A DNA stretch of 21,825 nucleotides from Acidobacteriota bacterium. GTDB lineage: Bacteria > Acidobacteriota > Terriglobia > Terriglobales > Acidobacteriaceae. Made by a program: the position numbers and the translations under genes. The stretch lies in assembly GCA_021846065.1 (NCBI GenBank), contig JAJZCP010000006.1:1-21825 (forward strand). The letters are read 5' to 3'. Position 1 is the stretch's first letter. Every line of letters begins with the position of its first letter. A model generated the notes under the pieces. It saw only the letters and a list, made by a program, of their open reading frames with translations. It made no database searches and had not been told where the DNA came from. Below, one piece after another: positions 6,588-13,645 of the stretch.

Positions 6588-8618
6588 ATGAGGAAAAGAA
6601 CGTGGATGGCGCTGGGATTGCTGCTGGCAAGTGCGACAGTGTTGCATGCGCGCGTGACGCGAGTGGAAGTGACGGAACGTATCGTGACGGAAGCTACGGC
6701 CACAACCCCGACAGTGGAACGGATTCGCGCGAAGGTGTACTTTTCTTTGCGTCCGGAAGACAAGGCAAATCGCGGGATCGTGGATCTGGACAAAGCGCCG
6801 CGCGATGCGAAAGGCGAGGTGGAATTTCAAGCCGATCTGCTGGTGGTCCGCCCGATCCAGGGAGGCAATGGATCGATGCTGCTGGAGATTCCCAATCGAG
6901 GCGGGACCGGCTTGCTGGGATTGATTGACGGTGGCGCGGGAGTGCCGGAAAATTCCGGACAGATGGGAGATGCGTGGTTGCTGCGTCAGGGATTTACCTA
7001 TGCGTCTCTGGGGTGGCAGTGGGATGTGCAGCGCGGACCAGGAAAGCTGGCGCTGGAGGCACCGGTGGCGATGGGCACGCCACCGCATGCGCATATTACG
7101 GGCCTGCTGCGCGATGACTATACGCCGTGGCGGGTGGAAGAGGAGATTCCACTGGGACATGTGATTCTGGATCGGATCGGAGGGACGGAGTATGCGGCGG
7201 CCGCGCCCGAGGATGCCAGGAATGTTTTGACCGTACGGGACAGCTATCACGGAATGCGAAGGGTGATCCCGCGCGCGGAGTGGAGCTTTGCGCATACGAC
7301 GAACGGAAAGCTGGTTGCAAACGATCGGTATGTCCATCTCAACGGAGGATTCCAACCGGGAAGGATTTATGAACTGGTCTATGTGGTGCAGGATCCGGTG
7401 GTTGCCGGGCTGGGATTTGCAGCGGTCCGCGATTTTGCATCGTGGAGCAAGCACGATGCGAAATCCCTGACGTCGGCGCATCGGGTGTATGCGGCGGGGA
7501 TTTCGCAGTGCGGGCGCTTTCTGCGGGATTTTGTGTATGAGGGCTTCAATGCCGACGAAGAGGGAAAGATAGCTCTGGATGGCGTGCTTGCGCATGTGGC
7601 CGGAGCCGGACGCGGCAGCTTCAATGTGCGGTTTGCGCAACCGTCCCGGGATGCTGAGCCAAGCTCGTCCATTGACTGGCCGACGGATGTTTTTCCCTAC
7701 ACGGATCGCCCTGAAAGCGATCCCCTGACGCCGGATGCAGCAGCGAGAGGGTTGCTGGACAAGGCGCGCCAGGAAGGTGTGGTGCCGAAGATATTCTTTT
7801 CGAATACCTCCCACGAATACTGGAGCCGCGCAGAGTCGCTGACGCATACGACAGCGGATGGGCAGAAAGATTTTGCGCCGGGGAAGAATGTGAGGATTTA
7901 CTTCTATGCTGGATTGCAGCATTTCTCCGGACCGTTTCCTCCGCGAAAGGGTGTGGGTCCACTGGCAAGCCAGCAGTGGATGAGTCCGTTGCCGATCCAC
8001 TGGTTCTGGCGAGCGATGGTGGCAAATATGGACGCGTGGGTTCGAGGCGAAAAACAGCCGCCGCCAAGCCGGTACCCGACGCTTGCATCGGGAACGCTGA
8101 TAAGACGCGCAGAGCTGCGTTTTCCAACGATTCCAGATTTGAACCCGCCAGCCACGATGGCCGAGGGTTGGAAGCTGGACTTTGGCCCGCATGCCGCACA
8201 GGGAGTTCTGGAGCGGCAGCCGCCGCGCATCATGGGCGAGTATCCGGCGCGAGTGCCACAGGTGGATGCCGACGGGAATGACCTGGGCGGGGTGAGATTA
8301 CCGGAGATGGATGTGCCTCTTGCGACGTATACGGGATGGAATCTGCGAGCAGCCGCCATCGGCGCGCCGATGGATCGATTGCCGTTTCTCGGGTCGTTTG
8401 TGCCGCTGGCGCGTACCACCGCAGAGGCGGAAGCGAGGCACGATTCGCGACGGCCGATTCTGAGCCGGTATGCCAGCAGAGAAGCGTATGTAGCGGCATA
8501 TACGCGTGCGCTGGATGGGCTGATTGGCGCAGGCTACGTGCTGGCGGTCGATCGCAGCGCAATGCAAAAGCAGGCTGGCGTGGAGTGGGAGTGGGCGATG
8601 CAGCAACCCGGAGACTGA
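6588..8618 (+). CDS. Large secreted alpha/beta-hydrolase domain protein
   Basis: From ATG 6588 the protein has 676 residues. The open frame extends to a GTG at 6546, but the signal peptide 'MRKRTWMALGLLLASATVLHA' and the GGGGAG site both fit 6588. It matches the large 'alpha/beta hydrolase domain' family common in Acidobacteria and Proteobacteria. Early motifs are 'LLEIPNRGG' and 'LLRQGFTYASLGWQWDV'. The nucleophile motif is 'AAGISQCGRFLRDFVYEGFN' with Ser306, and 'YAGLQHFSGP' supplies a candidate His445. The C-terminal region 'MDVPLATYTGWNLR.....' followed by 'LGSFVPLARTTAEAEA.HDSRRPILSRY' is also typical. The substrate is not known; an extracytoplasmic esterase or amidase is the reasonable inference. 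It converges with the anti-sigma gene, whose stop lies only 22 nt beyond this one. No clear terminator is seen there. Confidence 0.85.
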   Translation: MRKRTWMALGLLLASATVLHARVTRVEVTERIVTEATATTPTVERIRAKVYFSLRPEDKANRGIVDLDKAPRDAKGEVEFQADLLVVRPIQGGNGSMLLEIPNRGGTGLLGLIDGGAGVPENSGQMGDAWLLRQGFTYASLGWQWDVQRGPGKLALEAPVAMGTPPHAHITGLLRDDYTPWRVEEEIPLGHVILDRIGGTEYAAAAPEDARNVLTVRDSYHGMRRVIPRAEWSFAHTTNGKLVANDRYVHLNGGFQPGRIYELVYVVQDPVVAGLGFAAVRDFASWSKHDAKSLTSAHRVYAAGISQCGRFLRDFVYEGFNADEEGKIALDGVLAHVAGAGRGSFNVRFAQPSRDAEPSSSIDWPTDVFPYTDRPESDPLTPDAAARGLLDKARQEGVVPKIFFSNTSHEYWSRAESLTHTTADGQKDFAPGKNVRIYFYAGLQHFSGPFPPRKGVGPLASQQWMSPLPIHWFWRAMVANMDAWVRGEKQPPPSRYPTLASGTLIRRAELRFPTIPDLNPPATMAEGWKLDFGPHAAQGVLERQPPRIMGEYPARVPQVDADGNDLGGVRLPEMDVPLATYTGWNLRAAAIGAPMDRLPFLGSFVPLARTTAEAEARHDSRRPILSRYASREAYVAAYTRALDGLIGAGYVLAVDRSAMQKQAGVEWEWAMQQPGD

Positions 8619-8640
8619 GGCGACCGCGTGGCCGGGCTTC

Positions 8641-9345
8641 TTATCCGTGGACGGAGACGTCTGCGAAGGAAAGAACGGCGAGTCCGCGCACGGGTTTGCC
8701 GTAGACGCGGGCTGGCTCGAAGACGCTGAAGAGCAGCTTGTCTTCGATGGCGGAGCGCGTCCTGGAATCGTTGGGACCGGAGACGATGCGATAGTCATAG
8801 ACGAGGCCATCGGGGTTGACATAGGCCTCGACGACGACCGGAGCGCCGGAGTTATCGATGGAGCCGTCGGAGGCAACGGCGGGAAGCTCGTAGAGCAGAC
8901 GGGGCGAGGTGGCCGCGCCAAGCGGCTCATCGAGCGCAGAAGCGCGCTCCGGACGCGCGAACAGCCCCACCATCAGCGCGACGGAGCCGAGCAGCAGAAC
9001 GGCGCTGGCAAGCCCGGTGGAAAGCTGAAAGAGAAACGGCCCGATGCTGTTGGACCAGGCAAGTTTCCACTCCGGAATGCGGCTGTATATCTTTGCGCGA
9101 CGCTCCCGGTCGAGTGCGATGCGAATGCGCAGGGAAAGATCGCGCGGAGCCTGACGAGGACCGCGCACCGGGCCAAGCGAAGAGAGCGCGCGAAGCAGCG
9201 ATTCCTGGGCGCCGAACTCCTGCGCGCAGGCCGAGCATGTATCCAGATGGCGGGTGATCCTCTGCATCTCCCGGCCAGGCAGACGGCCATCGAGATATTC
9301 GCTGAAGCGCGAGCGGGCGGCGCTACAGGGATCGAGTGGGATCAT
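8641..9345 (-). CDS. Putative anti-sigma factor: zinc-finger domain, one membrane helix, TonB-C-like domain
   Basis: This is a 234-aa protein. Near the N-terminus H33-x3-C37-x2-C40 ('RHLDTCSACAQEF') is the zinc-binding motif of ZAS/zf-HC2 anti-sigma factors. A basic linker leads to one membrane helix (about 105-129). The extracytoplasmic part ends in a domain (about 168-230) resembling the TonB C-terminal domain: 'PVVVEAYVNPDGLVYDYRIVSG' followed by 'AIEDKLLFSVFEPARVYGKPV' and a final strand. Its ATG overlaps the TGA of the upstream ECF sigma gene (ATGA, 9342-9345), the classic arrangement of a sigma and its inhibitor. It presumably holds that sigma factor at the membrane. The TonB-like end may sense or touch the envelope, but that is an inference. 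Confidence 0.85.
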   Translation of the reverse strand: MIPLDPCSAARSRFSEYLDGRLPGREMQRITRHLDTCSACAQEFGAQESLLRALSSLGPVRGPRQAPRDLSLRIRIALDRERRAKIYSRIPEWKLAWSNSIGPFLFQLSTGLASAVLLLGSVALMVGLFARPERASALDEPLGAATSPRLLYELPAVASDGSIDNSGAPVVVEAYVNPDGLVYDYRIVSGPNDSRTRSAIEDKLLFSVFEPARVYGKPVRGLAVLSFADVSVHG

Positions 9346-10013
9346 AGAGCCTCCTGACTGTGCATGGCTCCGGGATGGGAAGCCCCACAGGTCGTTCGAT
9401 CGGATGCGTGAACGAGAATTTGCCGAAGACTGCTTCGACCGCGGGCGAGACGCGATTTGACGGTGCCAACATTGACGCCGAGCATCTCGGCAATCTCTTC
9501 GTAGGAAAATCCTTCGACATCGCGAAGAAGGACGGCCATGCGAAAGGACTCCTGCACCTTTTCAAGGGCGGATTCAAGCCTCTCACGGGCCTCCTGATGA
9601 AAGAGCATCTCGTCGGGCTTTTCGGCCGGGTCTTCCAGCATGTCCTTGAGCAGCAGTGGCTCCTCGCCTTCGCTCGCGACGGCTTCCGCCTCCAGCGTGA
9701 TCTCCTGCCGTTTGTGGCGTGACCACCAGCGGCGCTGATTCAACCCTTCATGGAGCGCGATCCGGTAAATCCAGGTACAGAGCGAAGACTCCTGATGAAA
9801 ACCACGAATGCCGCGGAAGACCTTGACGAAAACTTCCTGAGTGAGATCGGCGGCATCGGCGGGATCGCGGACGGTCCGCACCAGGAGGCTGTAAATGGGC
9901 TGATGATAGCGCGTGATGAGCCAGGTGAAGGCATCTTCGGAGCCTGCCTGAAGCTCATGAACCAACGCCGCCTCCGGCGCATTGACCGCTACCGCACTGG
10001 TGAGATTGCCCAA
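9342..10013 (-). CDS. ECF-type RNA polymerase sigma factor
   Basis: This 223-aa protein contains sigma-70 region 2 (about 28-97; 'DAADLTQEVFVKVFRGIRGF' and 'LCTWIYRIALHEGLNQRRW'). After an acidic linker comes region 4 (about 145-198; 'RMAVLLRDVEGFSYEEIAEM' and 'GVNVGTVKSRLARGRSSLRQ'). Regions 1 and 3 are absent, as in ECF sigmas of the RpoE type. The start is a TTG at 10013: an in-frame stop at 10052 leaves no better codon, and GGGGGA at 10027-10022 gives a well-placed ribosome site. The C-terminal 20 residues beyond region 4 include Cys209 and His213 and are not conserved in the family. The following gene overlaps it by 4 nt and encodes the likely anti-sigma factor. Confidence 0.92.
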   Translation of the reverse strand: MGNLTSAVAVNAPEAALVHELQAGSEDAFTWLITRYHQPIYSLLVRTVRDPADAADLTQEVFVKVFRGIRGFHQESSLCTWIYRIALHEGLNQRRWWSRHKRQEITLEAEAVASEGEEPLLLKDMLEDPAEKPDEMLFHQEARERLESALEKVQESFRMAVLLRDVEGFSYEEIAEMLGVNVGTVKSRLARGRSSLRQILVHASDRTTCGASHPGAMHSQEAL

Positions 10014-10043
10014 ATGATTGTCCCCCGAGACTTCCCTTTGCCA

Positions 10044-10074
10044 ATGACATTACCTCAAGCGGGCAAGAGTTGGC
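10044..10074 (-). promoter_or_regulatory. Candidate ECF-type promoter of the sigma/anti-sigma operon
   Basis: Read on the minus strand, GCCAACTC (10074-10067) carries the AAC core seen in ECF -35 elements. GTCAT (10048-10044) follows 18 nt later and resembles an ECF -10. The positions would put the transcription start a short distance before the sigma gene's ribosome site. This would allow autoregulation. The match is short, so this is a suggestion only. Confidence 0.25.
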
Positions 10075-10148
10075 ATTAAAAATCTGATCCGGACGGCCGG
10101 AATGCCGAGAATTCTAGGGCGAAACAGTGCGCTACACTGAGTTCGCAG

Positions 10149-10186
10149 CCCGATCGAGGGCCTGCGAAGCTCTCTTGCCGATCGGG
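10149..10186 (+). promoter_or_regulatory. Inverted repeat that can mask the msrB ribosome site
   Basis: CCCGATCG at 10149-10156 is perfectly complementary to CGATCGGG at 10179-10186, with 22 nt between. The right arm overlaps the GGGGAA (10184-10189) that serves as ribosome site for ATG 10194. If the RNA folds this way, msrB translation would be reduced. A possible -10, TACACT, lies at 10133-10138, so the hairpin would be in the 5' untranslated region. Confidence 0.4.
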
Positions 10187-10193
10187 GAATGTT

Positions 10194-10598
10194 ATGACAA
10201 AGCCAGCATCAACCGTAAAGCTGAGTGAAGAGGAATGGCGGCAGCGGTTGACGCCGGAGCAGTACCATGTGCTGCGCGAAAAAGGAACCGAGCGGCCATT
10301 TACCGGGACGTTGACACAGAACCACGAGACGGGAGAGTATCACTGCGCGGGCTGCGGAGCGATGCTCTTCACGAGCGAAGCCAAGTTCGACTCCGGATGC
10401 GGATGGCCGAGTTTTTTTCTGCCTGCGGACGGAAGCGGGATCGTGGAGCACGAAGACCTGAGCTTTGGAATGCGGCGGATTGAAGTGACCTGCGCGCACT
10501 GCGGCGGGCATCTGGGACATGTCTTTCCGGATGGACCGCGTCCGACGGGTCTGCGCTACTGCATCAACTCAGCTTCGCTGACCTTTGAGCGGCGCTGA
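10194..10598 (+). CDS. msrB: Peptide-methionine (R)-S-oxide reductase MsrB
   Basis: This 134-aa cytoplasmic enzyme reduces the R-sulfoxide of methionine in proteins. Two CxxC pairs bind structural zinc: Cys51/Cys54 ('YHCAGCG') and Cys100/Cys103 ('[14 protein letters not shown]'). The catalytic Cys123 lies in '[13 protein letters not shown]', and 'SGCGWPSFF' contains Cys69, the usual resolving Cys position. His108 in 'HLGHVF' belongs to the active site. Length is normal for a single-domain MsrB. The start at 10194 has GGGGAA just upstream (4-nt gap). The stop precedes the next gene's ATG by 19 nt, so msrB and the pab fusion are probably co-transcribed. Confidence 0.97.
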   Translation: MTKPASTVKLSEEEWRQRLTPEQYHVLREKGTERPFTGTLTQNHETGEYHCAGCGAMLFTSEAKFDSGCGWPSFFLPADGSGIVEHEDLSFGMRRIEVTCAHCGGHLGHVFPDGPRPTGLRYCINSASLTFERR

Positions 10599-10617
10599 TG
10601 ACGGAAAACCGCTTCCG

Positions 10618-12531
10618 ATGCAAGGCATGACTGGCTGGCAACCGCTTCCTGAATCCGTCTTCGCACTTGCCGCCGCCGAGCCGTTCTCGCTGCTTTTTCA
10701 TACCGCGCGATACTCGCAGGAGAATCACCAATCGCGGTTGTTTCGCAGGCCCGTCCGCAGGATTCAGGCGTTCACTCAGGAAGAGATTCCAGCGGCCTTT
10801 GCCCTCCTGGAGCGGTCGCTGGACGAAGGACTGCACGTGGCCGGTTACTTTGCCTACGAATGCGGGCGACACTTCGAACCGACCATTGGCGCAGGTCTTC
10901 CGCGAACGAGCGATGCACAGAGCGCACCGCTGATCTGGCTGGGCTGCTACGCGGAGCCGCTGGTCTTCGATCATGCAGCGACTTCGCAAGCCGGGGATGA
11001 GTTTGCCGCGAATGGCGTGGAGGAGGATGCGAAGAGTGAAACAGAGCGATGGCGATTGCGCATCTCTTCGGCGGAGTATCGTTGCAGGATCGAGGCGATC
11101 CTGGAAAAAATTCGCGCCGGCGAGAGCTATCAGGCGAACTTTACCGACGCGGTGGAATTTTCCGTTGCGCGGCACTCGGCAATGGCGCTCTATCGGCGGC
11201 TGATTCGGCAACAGCCGGTAGCGTATGGAGCATTTCTCGATCTGGGCGAACGGAAGATTCTGTCCTTTTCGCCGGAGTTGTTTTTCCGTCGGGATGGCGA
11301 GCGCGTGGTGACTCGCCCGATGAAGGGAACGATGCCGCGCGGAGTGGATTCGGCGGAGGACGAAGTTCAGGCGCAGCGGCTGCGGAAAGATCCAAAGAAT
11401 CGTGCCGAGCACGTGATGATTGTCGATCTGCTGCGCAACGATCTGGGACGCATCGCTGAGATGGGCAGCGTGCGCGTTGAAGACCTCTTCACGGTTGAGC
11501 GATATCCGACTCTGCTGCAGATGACTTCGACGATCTCGGCGCGCGTGCCGGAGAAGCTCGATTTCTACGCGATCTTTCGTGCTCTGTTTCCGTCCGGATC
11601 GATTACGGGCGCCCCGAAGGTGCATACGATGCGCATTCTTGCCGGGCTTGAGGCACATCCACGCGGGGTCTACTGCGGCGCGATCGGCTATTTTTCTCCG
11701 GATCGCAAGGCGGTCTTCAATGTGGCGATCCGAACGCTGGAGATTACAGGGGAACGCGCGACGATGGGCGTAGGCGGAGGGATTGTGGCGGATTCGCGGG
11801 CAGATGAGGAGTACGGCGAGTGTCTGCTGAAGGCAAGCTTTCTCTCCTGCCGGACGCCGGAGTTCGAGCTGATCGAGACGATGCTGTGGAGGGATGGCGT
11901 GAAGCTGGAAGAGCTTCATCTGGAGCGGCTGAAAGCTTCGGCGCAATACTTCGATTTTGACTGCGATACGGGCAAAGTGCGAGAGCGCATTGCAGAAGCC
12001 GGGCGAGGGTGCAGGCCGGGAGTCGGACATCGGTTGCGTCTGCTGCTGAACCGCGAAGGCGAATGCCGCGTGGAAGCGCATCCTCTGGGCGACTGGCAGG
12101 CGCATGGAAGGATTGCGCTGGCGGCAGAACGAGTGAACTCGACCGATCGGTTTCTGCGCCACAAGACGACGCACCGCGCACTCTACGATCGCTATCGCGG
12201 ACTGGCCGCCGAGCGCGGCCTGGATGACGTGATCTTCCTGAACGAGCGCGGAGAGCTGACCGAGGGAGCGATCAGCAATCTCTTTGTGGAACGCGATGGA
12301 TGGCTGCTGACGCCGCCGCTGAGCGCGGGAGTGCTGCCGGGAGTCTTTCGGCGGCAGGTGCTGGAGAGTCGATCCGAGGCGCGCGAAGAGACGCTCACTC
12401 CGGATGATCTTCAAAGGGCCGAAAGGATTTATCTTTGCAACGCGCTGCGCGGGATGTACCCAGTCCGGCTGGTGGAAGAGCGGGCCTGCTCCGACGATGC
12501 GGACGGTGGCCCCGATCCTATTCACAGTTAG
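10618..12531 (+). CDS. pabB: Aminodeoxychorismate synthase component I fused to aminodeoxychorismate lyase (PabB-PabC)
   Basis: The fusion protein would turn chorismate into p-aminobenzoate for folate. Starting at ATG 10618 it has 637 residues; a TTG at 10585, inside msrB, is a less likely start with no ribosome site. The N-terminal 400 residues are the chorismate-binding domain: 'GYFAYECGRHFEP', 'GESYQANFTD', 'RPMKGTMPRG' with the PabB-type active-site Lys236, 'PSGSITGAPKVHTMRIL' and 'GVGGGIVADS'. The C-terminal 200 or so residues are a fold-type IV PLP enzyme: 'FLRHKTTHRALYDRYR' with probable PLP Lys516, 'DDVIFLNERGELTEGAISNL' and 'LLTPPLSAGVLPGVFRR'. The glutaminase partner PabA is not in this window, so ammonia or a distant PabA must supply nitrogen. 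Confidence 0.93.
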   Translation: MQGMTGWQPLPESVFALAAAEPFSLLFHTARYSQENHQSRLFRRPVRRIQAFTQEEIPAAFALLERSLDEGLHVAGYFAYECGRHFEPTIGAGLPRTSDAQSAPLIWLGCYAEPLVFDHAATSQAGDEFAANGVEEDAKSETERWRLRISSAEYRCRIEAILEKIRAGESYQANFTDAVEFSVARHSAMALYRRLIRQQPVAYGAFLDLGERKILSFSPELFFRRDGERVVTRPMKGTMPRGVDSAEDEVQAQRLRKDPKNRAEHVMIVDLLRNDLGRIAEMGSVRVEDLFTVERYPTLLQMTSTISARVPEKLDFYAIFRALFPSGSITGAPKVHTMRILAGLEAHPRGVYCGAIGYFSPDRKAVFNVAIRTLEITGERATMGVGGGIVADSRADEEYGECLLKASFLSCRTPEFELIETMLWRDGVKLEELHLERLKASAQYFDFDCDTGKVRERIAEAGRGCRPGVGHRLRLLLNREGECRVEAHPLGDWQAHGRIALAAERVNSTDRFLRHKTTHRALYDRYRGLAAERGLDDVIFLNERGELTEGAISNLFVERDGWLLTPPLSAGVLPGVFRRQVLESRSEAREETLTPDDLQRAERIYLCNALRGMYPVRLVEERACSDDADGGPDPIHS

Positions 12532-12573
12532 TGAACACCCGCAGAGAGAAGCAAAAGCGGGTATGCTCTCTCT

Positions 12574-13605
12574 ATGCTTTTCCGTCTGGTATCGAAGCTC
12601 GTCCTTCCTATCGTCGCCTGGGCGGCGTTTCCTGGTCTTCCCGCTGTCGCTCAGAGCCAGACCGGAGTCGGGACCAGAGCGCATCTCGACAGGCAACTCG
12701 ACACGCAACTGGCTGCGATTGCCGCCGCGCACCACGGCAGGCTGACGGTTTTTGCAAAAAATCTGCGCACCGGCGAGACGGCAGCGCTGGCGGCCGATGA
12801 GCCGGTGCAGACGGCATCGGTGATTAAGCTGGCGATCCTGCTGCACGCCGCCGAACAGTTGCGTGCAGGCAAGGCGTCGATGGATGAAAAGCTGGTGCTC
12901 ACGAAGGACAATCAGGCTCCGGGATCGGGGGTGCTGAATGACCTGGATACGCCGCTTGCGCTGACGCTGCGCGATGTGTTGACGCTGATGGTGGTGTTGA
13001 GCGACAACACGGCGACAAATATGGCGATCGACCGCTTTGGGCTGCACAATATCGACGCGACGATTGTGGCGGCGGGACTGCACGATACGTGGCTATACAA
13101 GAAGATTTTTCTTCCTGCGACCGAGGCGATGCCTGCGGATCAGCCGAAGTTCGGGCTGGGCAAGACGACGGCGCGGGAGATGGCATCGATCATGGAGCGG
13201 CTGGTGGAGTGCAGGCTCGATCTGTCGGGTGGTCCGGCGCAGACGGCCGATGGCCCGATCTGCGGCCAGATGCTGACGATGCTGCGCGAGCAGCAGGACC
13301 GCGACGGACTGCCGCGCTATCTGGAGACGCTGGACACCAGCGAGCAAGGCTCGGCGATCGGGAACAAGACGGGGGCGCTGGACGCGGTGCGCAACGACGT
13401 GGCGGTGATTGCCTCGAAGGCGGGGCCGATTGTGATCGCCGCCTTTACCCAGGAGAATGCCGACCAGCGCTGGACGGGCGACAACGAAGCACAGAAGACG
13501 CTGGGCAAGGTGGGCGAGGCGGTGGTGAAAGCCTGGTCCCCGGCAGGACTGGACCCGACGGTGATCGACTGGAAGAATCCTCTGGCGAAGCAGCCGACAC
13601 GGTAA
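12574..13605 (+). CDS. Secreted class A beta-lactamase-like serine hydrolase
   Basis: This 343-aa protein has a signal peptide (hydrophobic to about 20, cleavage near 'PAVAQ'). Three active-site motifs of class A beta-lactamases appear in order: S82-x-x-K85 ('TASVIKLAIL'), S143-D-N ('VVLSDNTATNMAID') and K265-T-G ('NKTGALDAVRND'). The omega loop is unusual: 'LPATEAMPADQPKFGLGKTT' then 'REM'. Glu184 falls where the deacylating Glu166 is expected by spacing to the following TTxxM, but the ExxLN pattern is missing. It may be a true but divergent beta-lactamase, or a penicillin-interactive hydrolase. It lies 42 nt downstream of the pab fusion on the same strand. The TonB receptor gene converges on it with 40 nt between. 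Confidence 0.88.
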   Translation: MLFRLVSKLVLPIVAWAAFPGLPAVAQSQTGVGTRAHLDRQLDTQLAAIAAAHHGRLTVFAKNLRTGETAALAADEPVQTASVIKLAILLHAAEQLRAGKASMDEKLVLTKDNQAPGSGVLNDLDTPLALTLRDVLTLMVVLSDNTATNMAIDRFGLHNIDATIVAAGLHDTWLYKKIFLPATEAMPADQPKFGLGKTTAREMASIMERLVECRLDLSGGPAQTADGPICGQMLTMLREQQDRDGLPRYLETLDTSEQGSAIGNKTGALDAVRNDVAVIASKAGPIVIAAFTQENADQRWTGDNEAQKTLGKVGEAVVKAWSPAGLDPTVIDWKNPLAKQPTR

Positions 13606-13645
13606 AACAGGCTGCCTCCTTCAGTCTGGTTTCGGCAATTCTGCC

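Noticed and set aside
6552..8192. 546-codon open frame on the minus strand
   Set aside because: Antisense to the alpha/beta hydrolase; His/Arg-rich with no domain.
10564..13083. 839-codon open frame on the minus strand
   Set aside because: Antisense to msrB, the pab fusion and the beta-lactamase-like gene. The Arg/His/Gln-rich translation has no domain, and the sense frames carry intact active sites.
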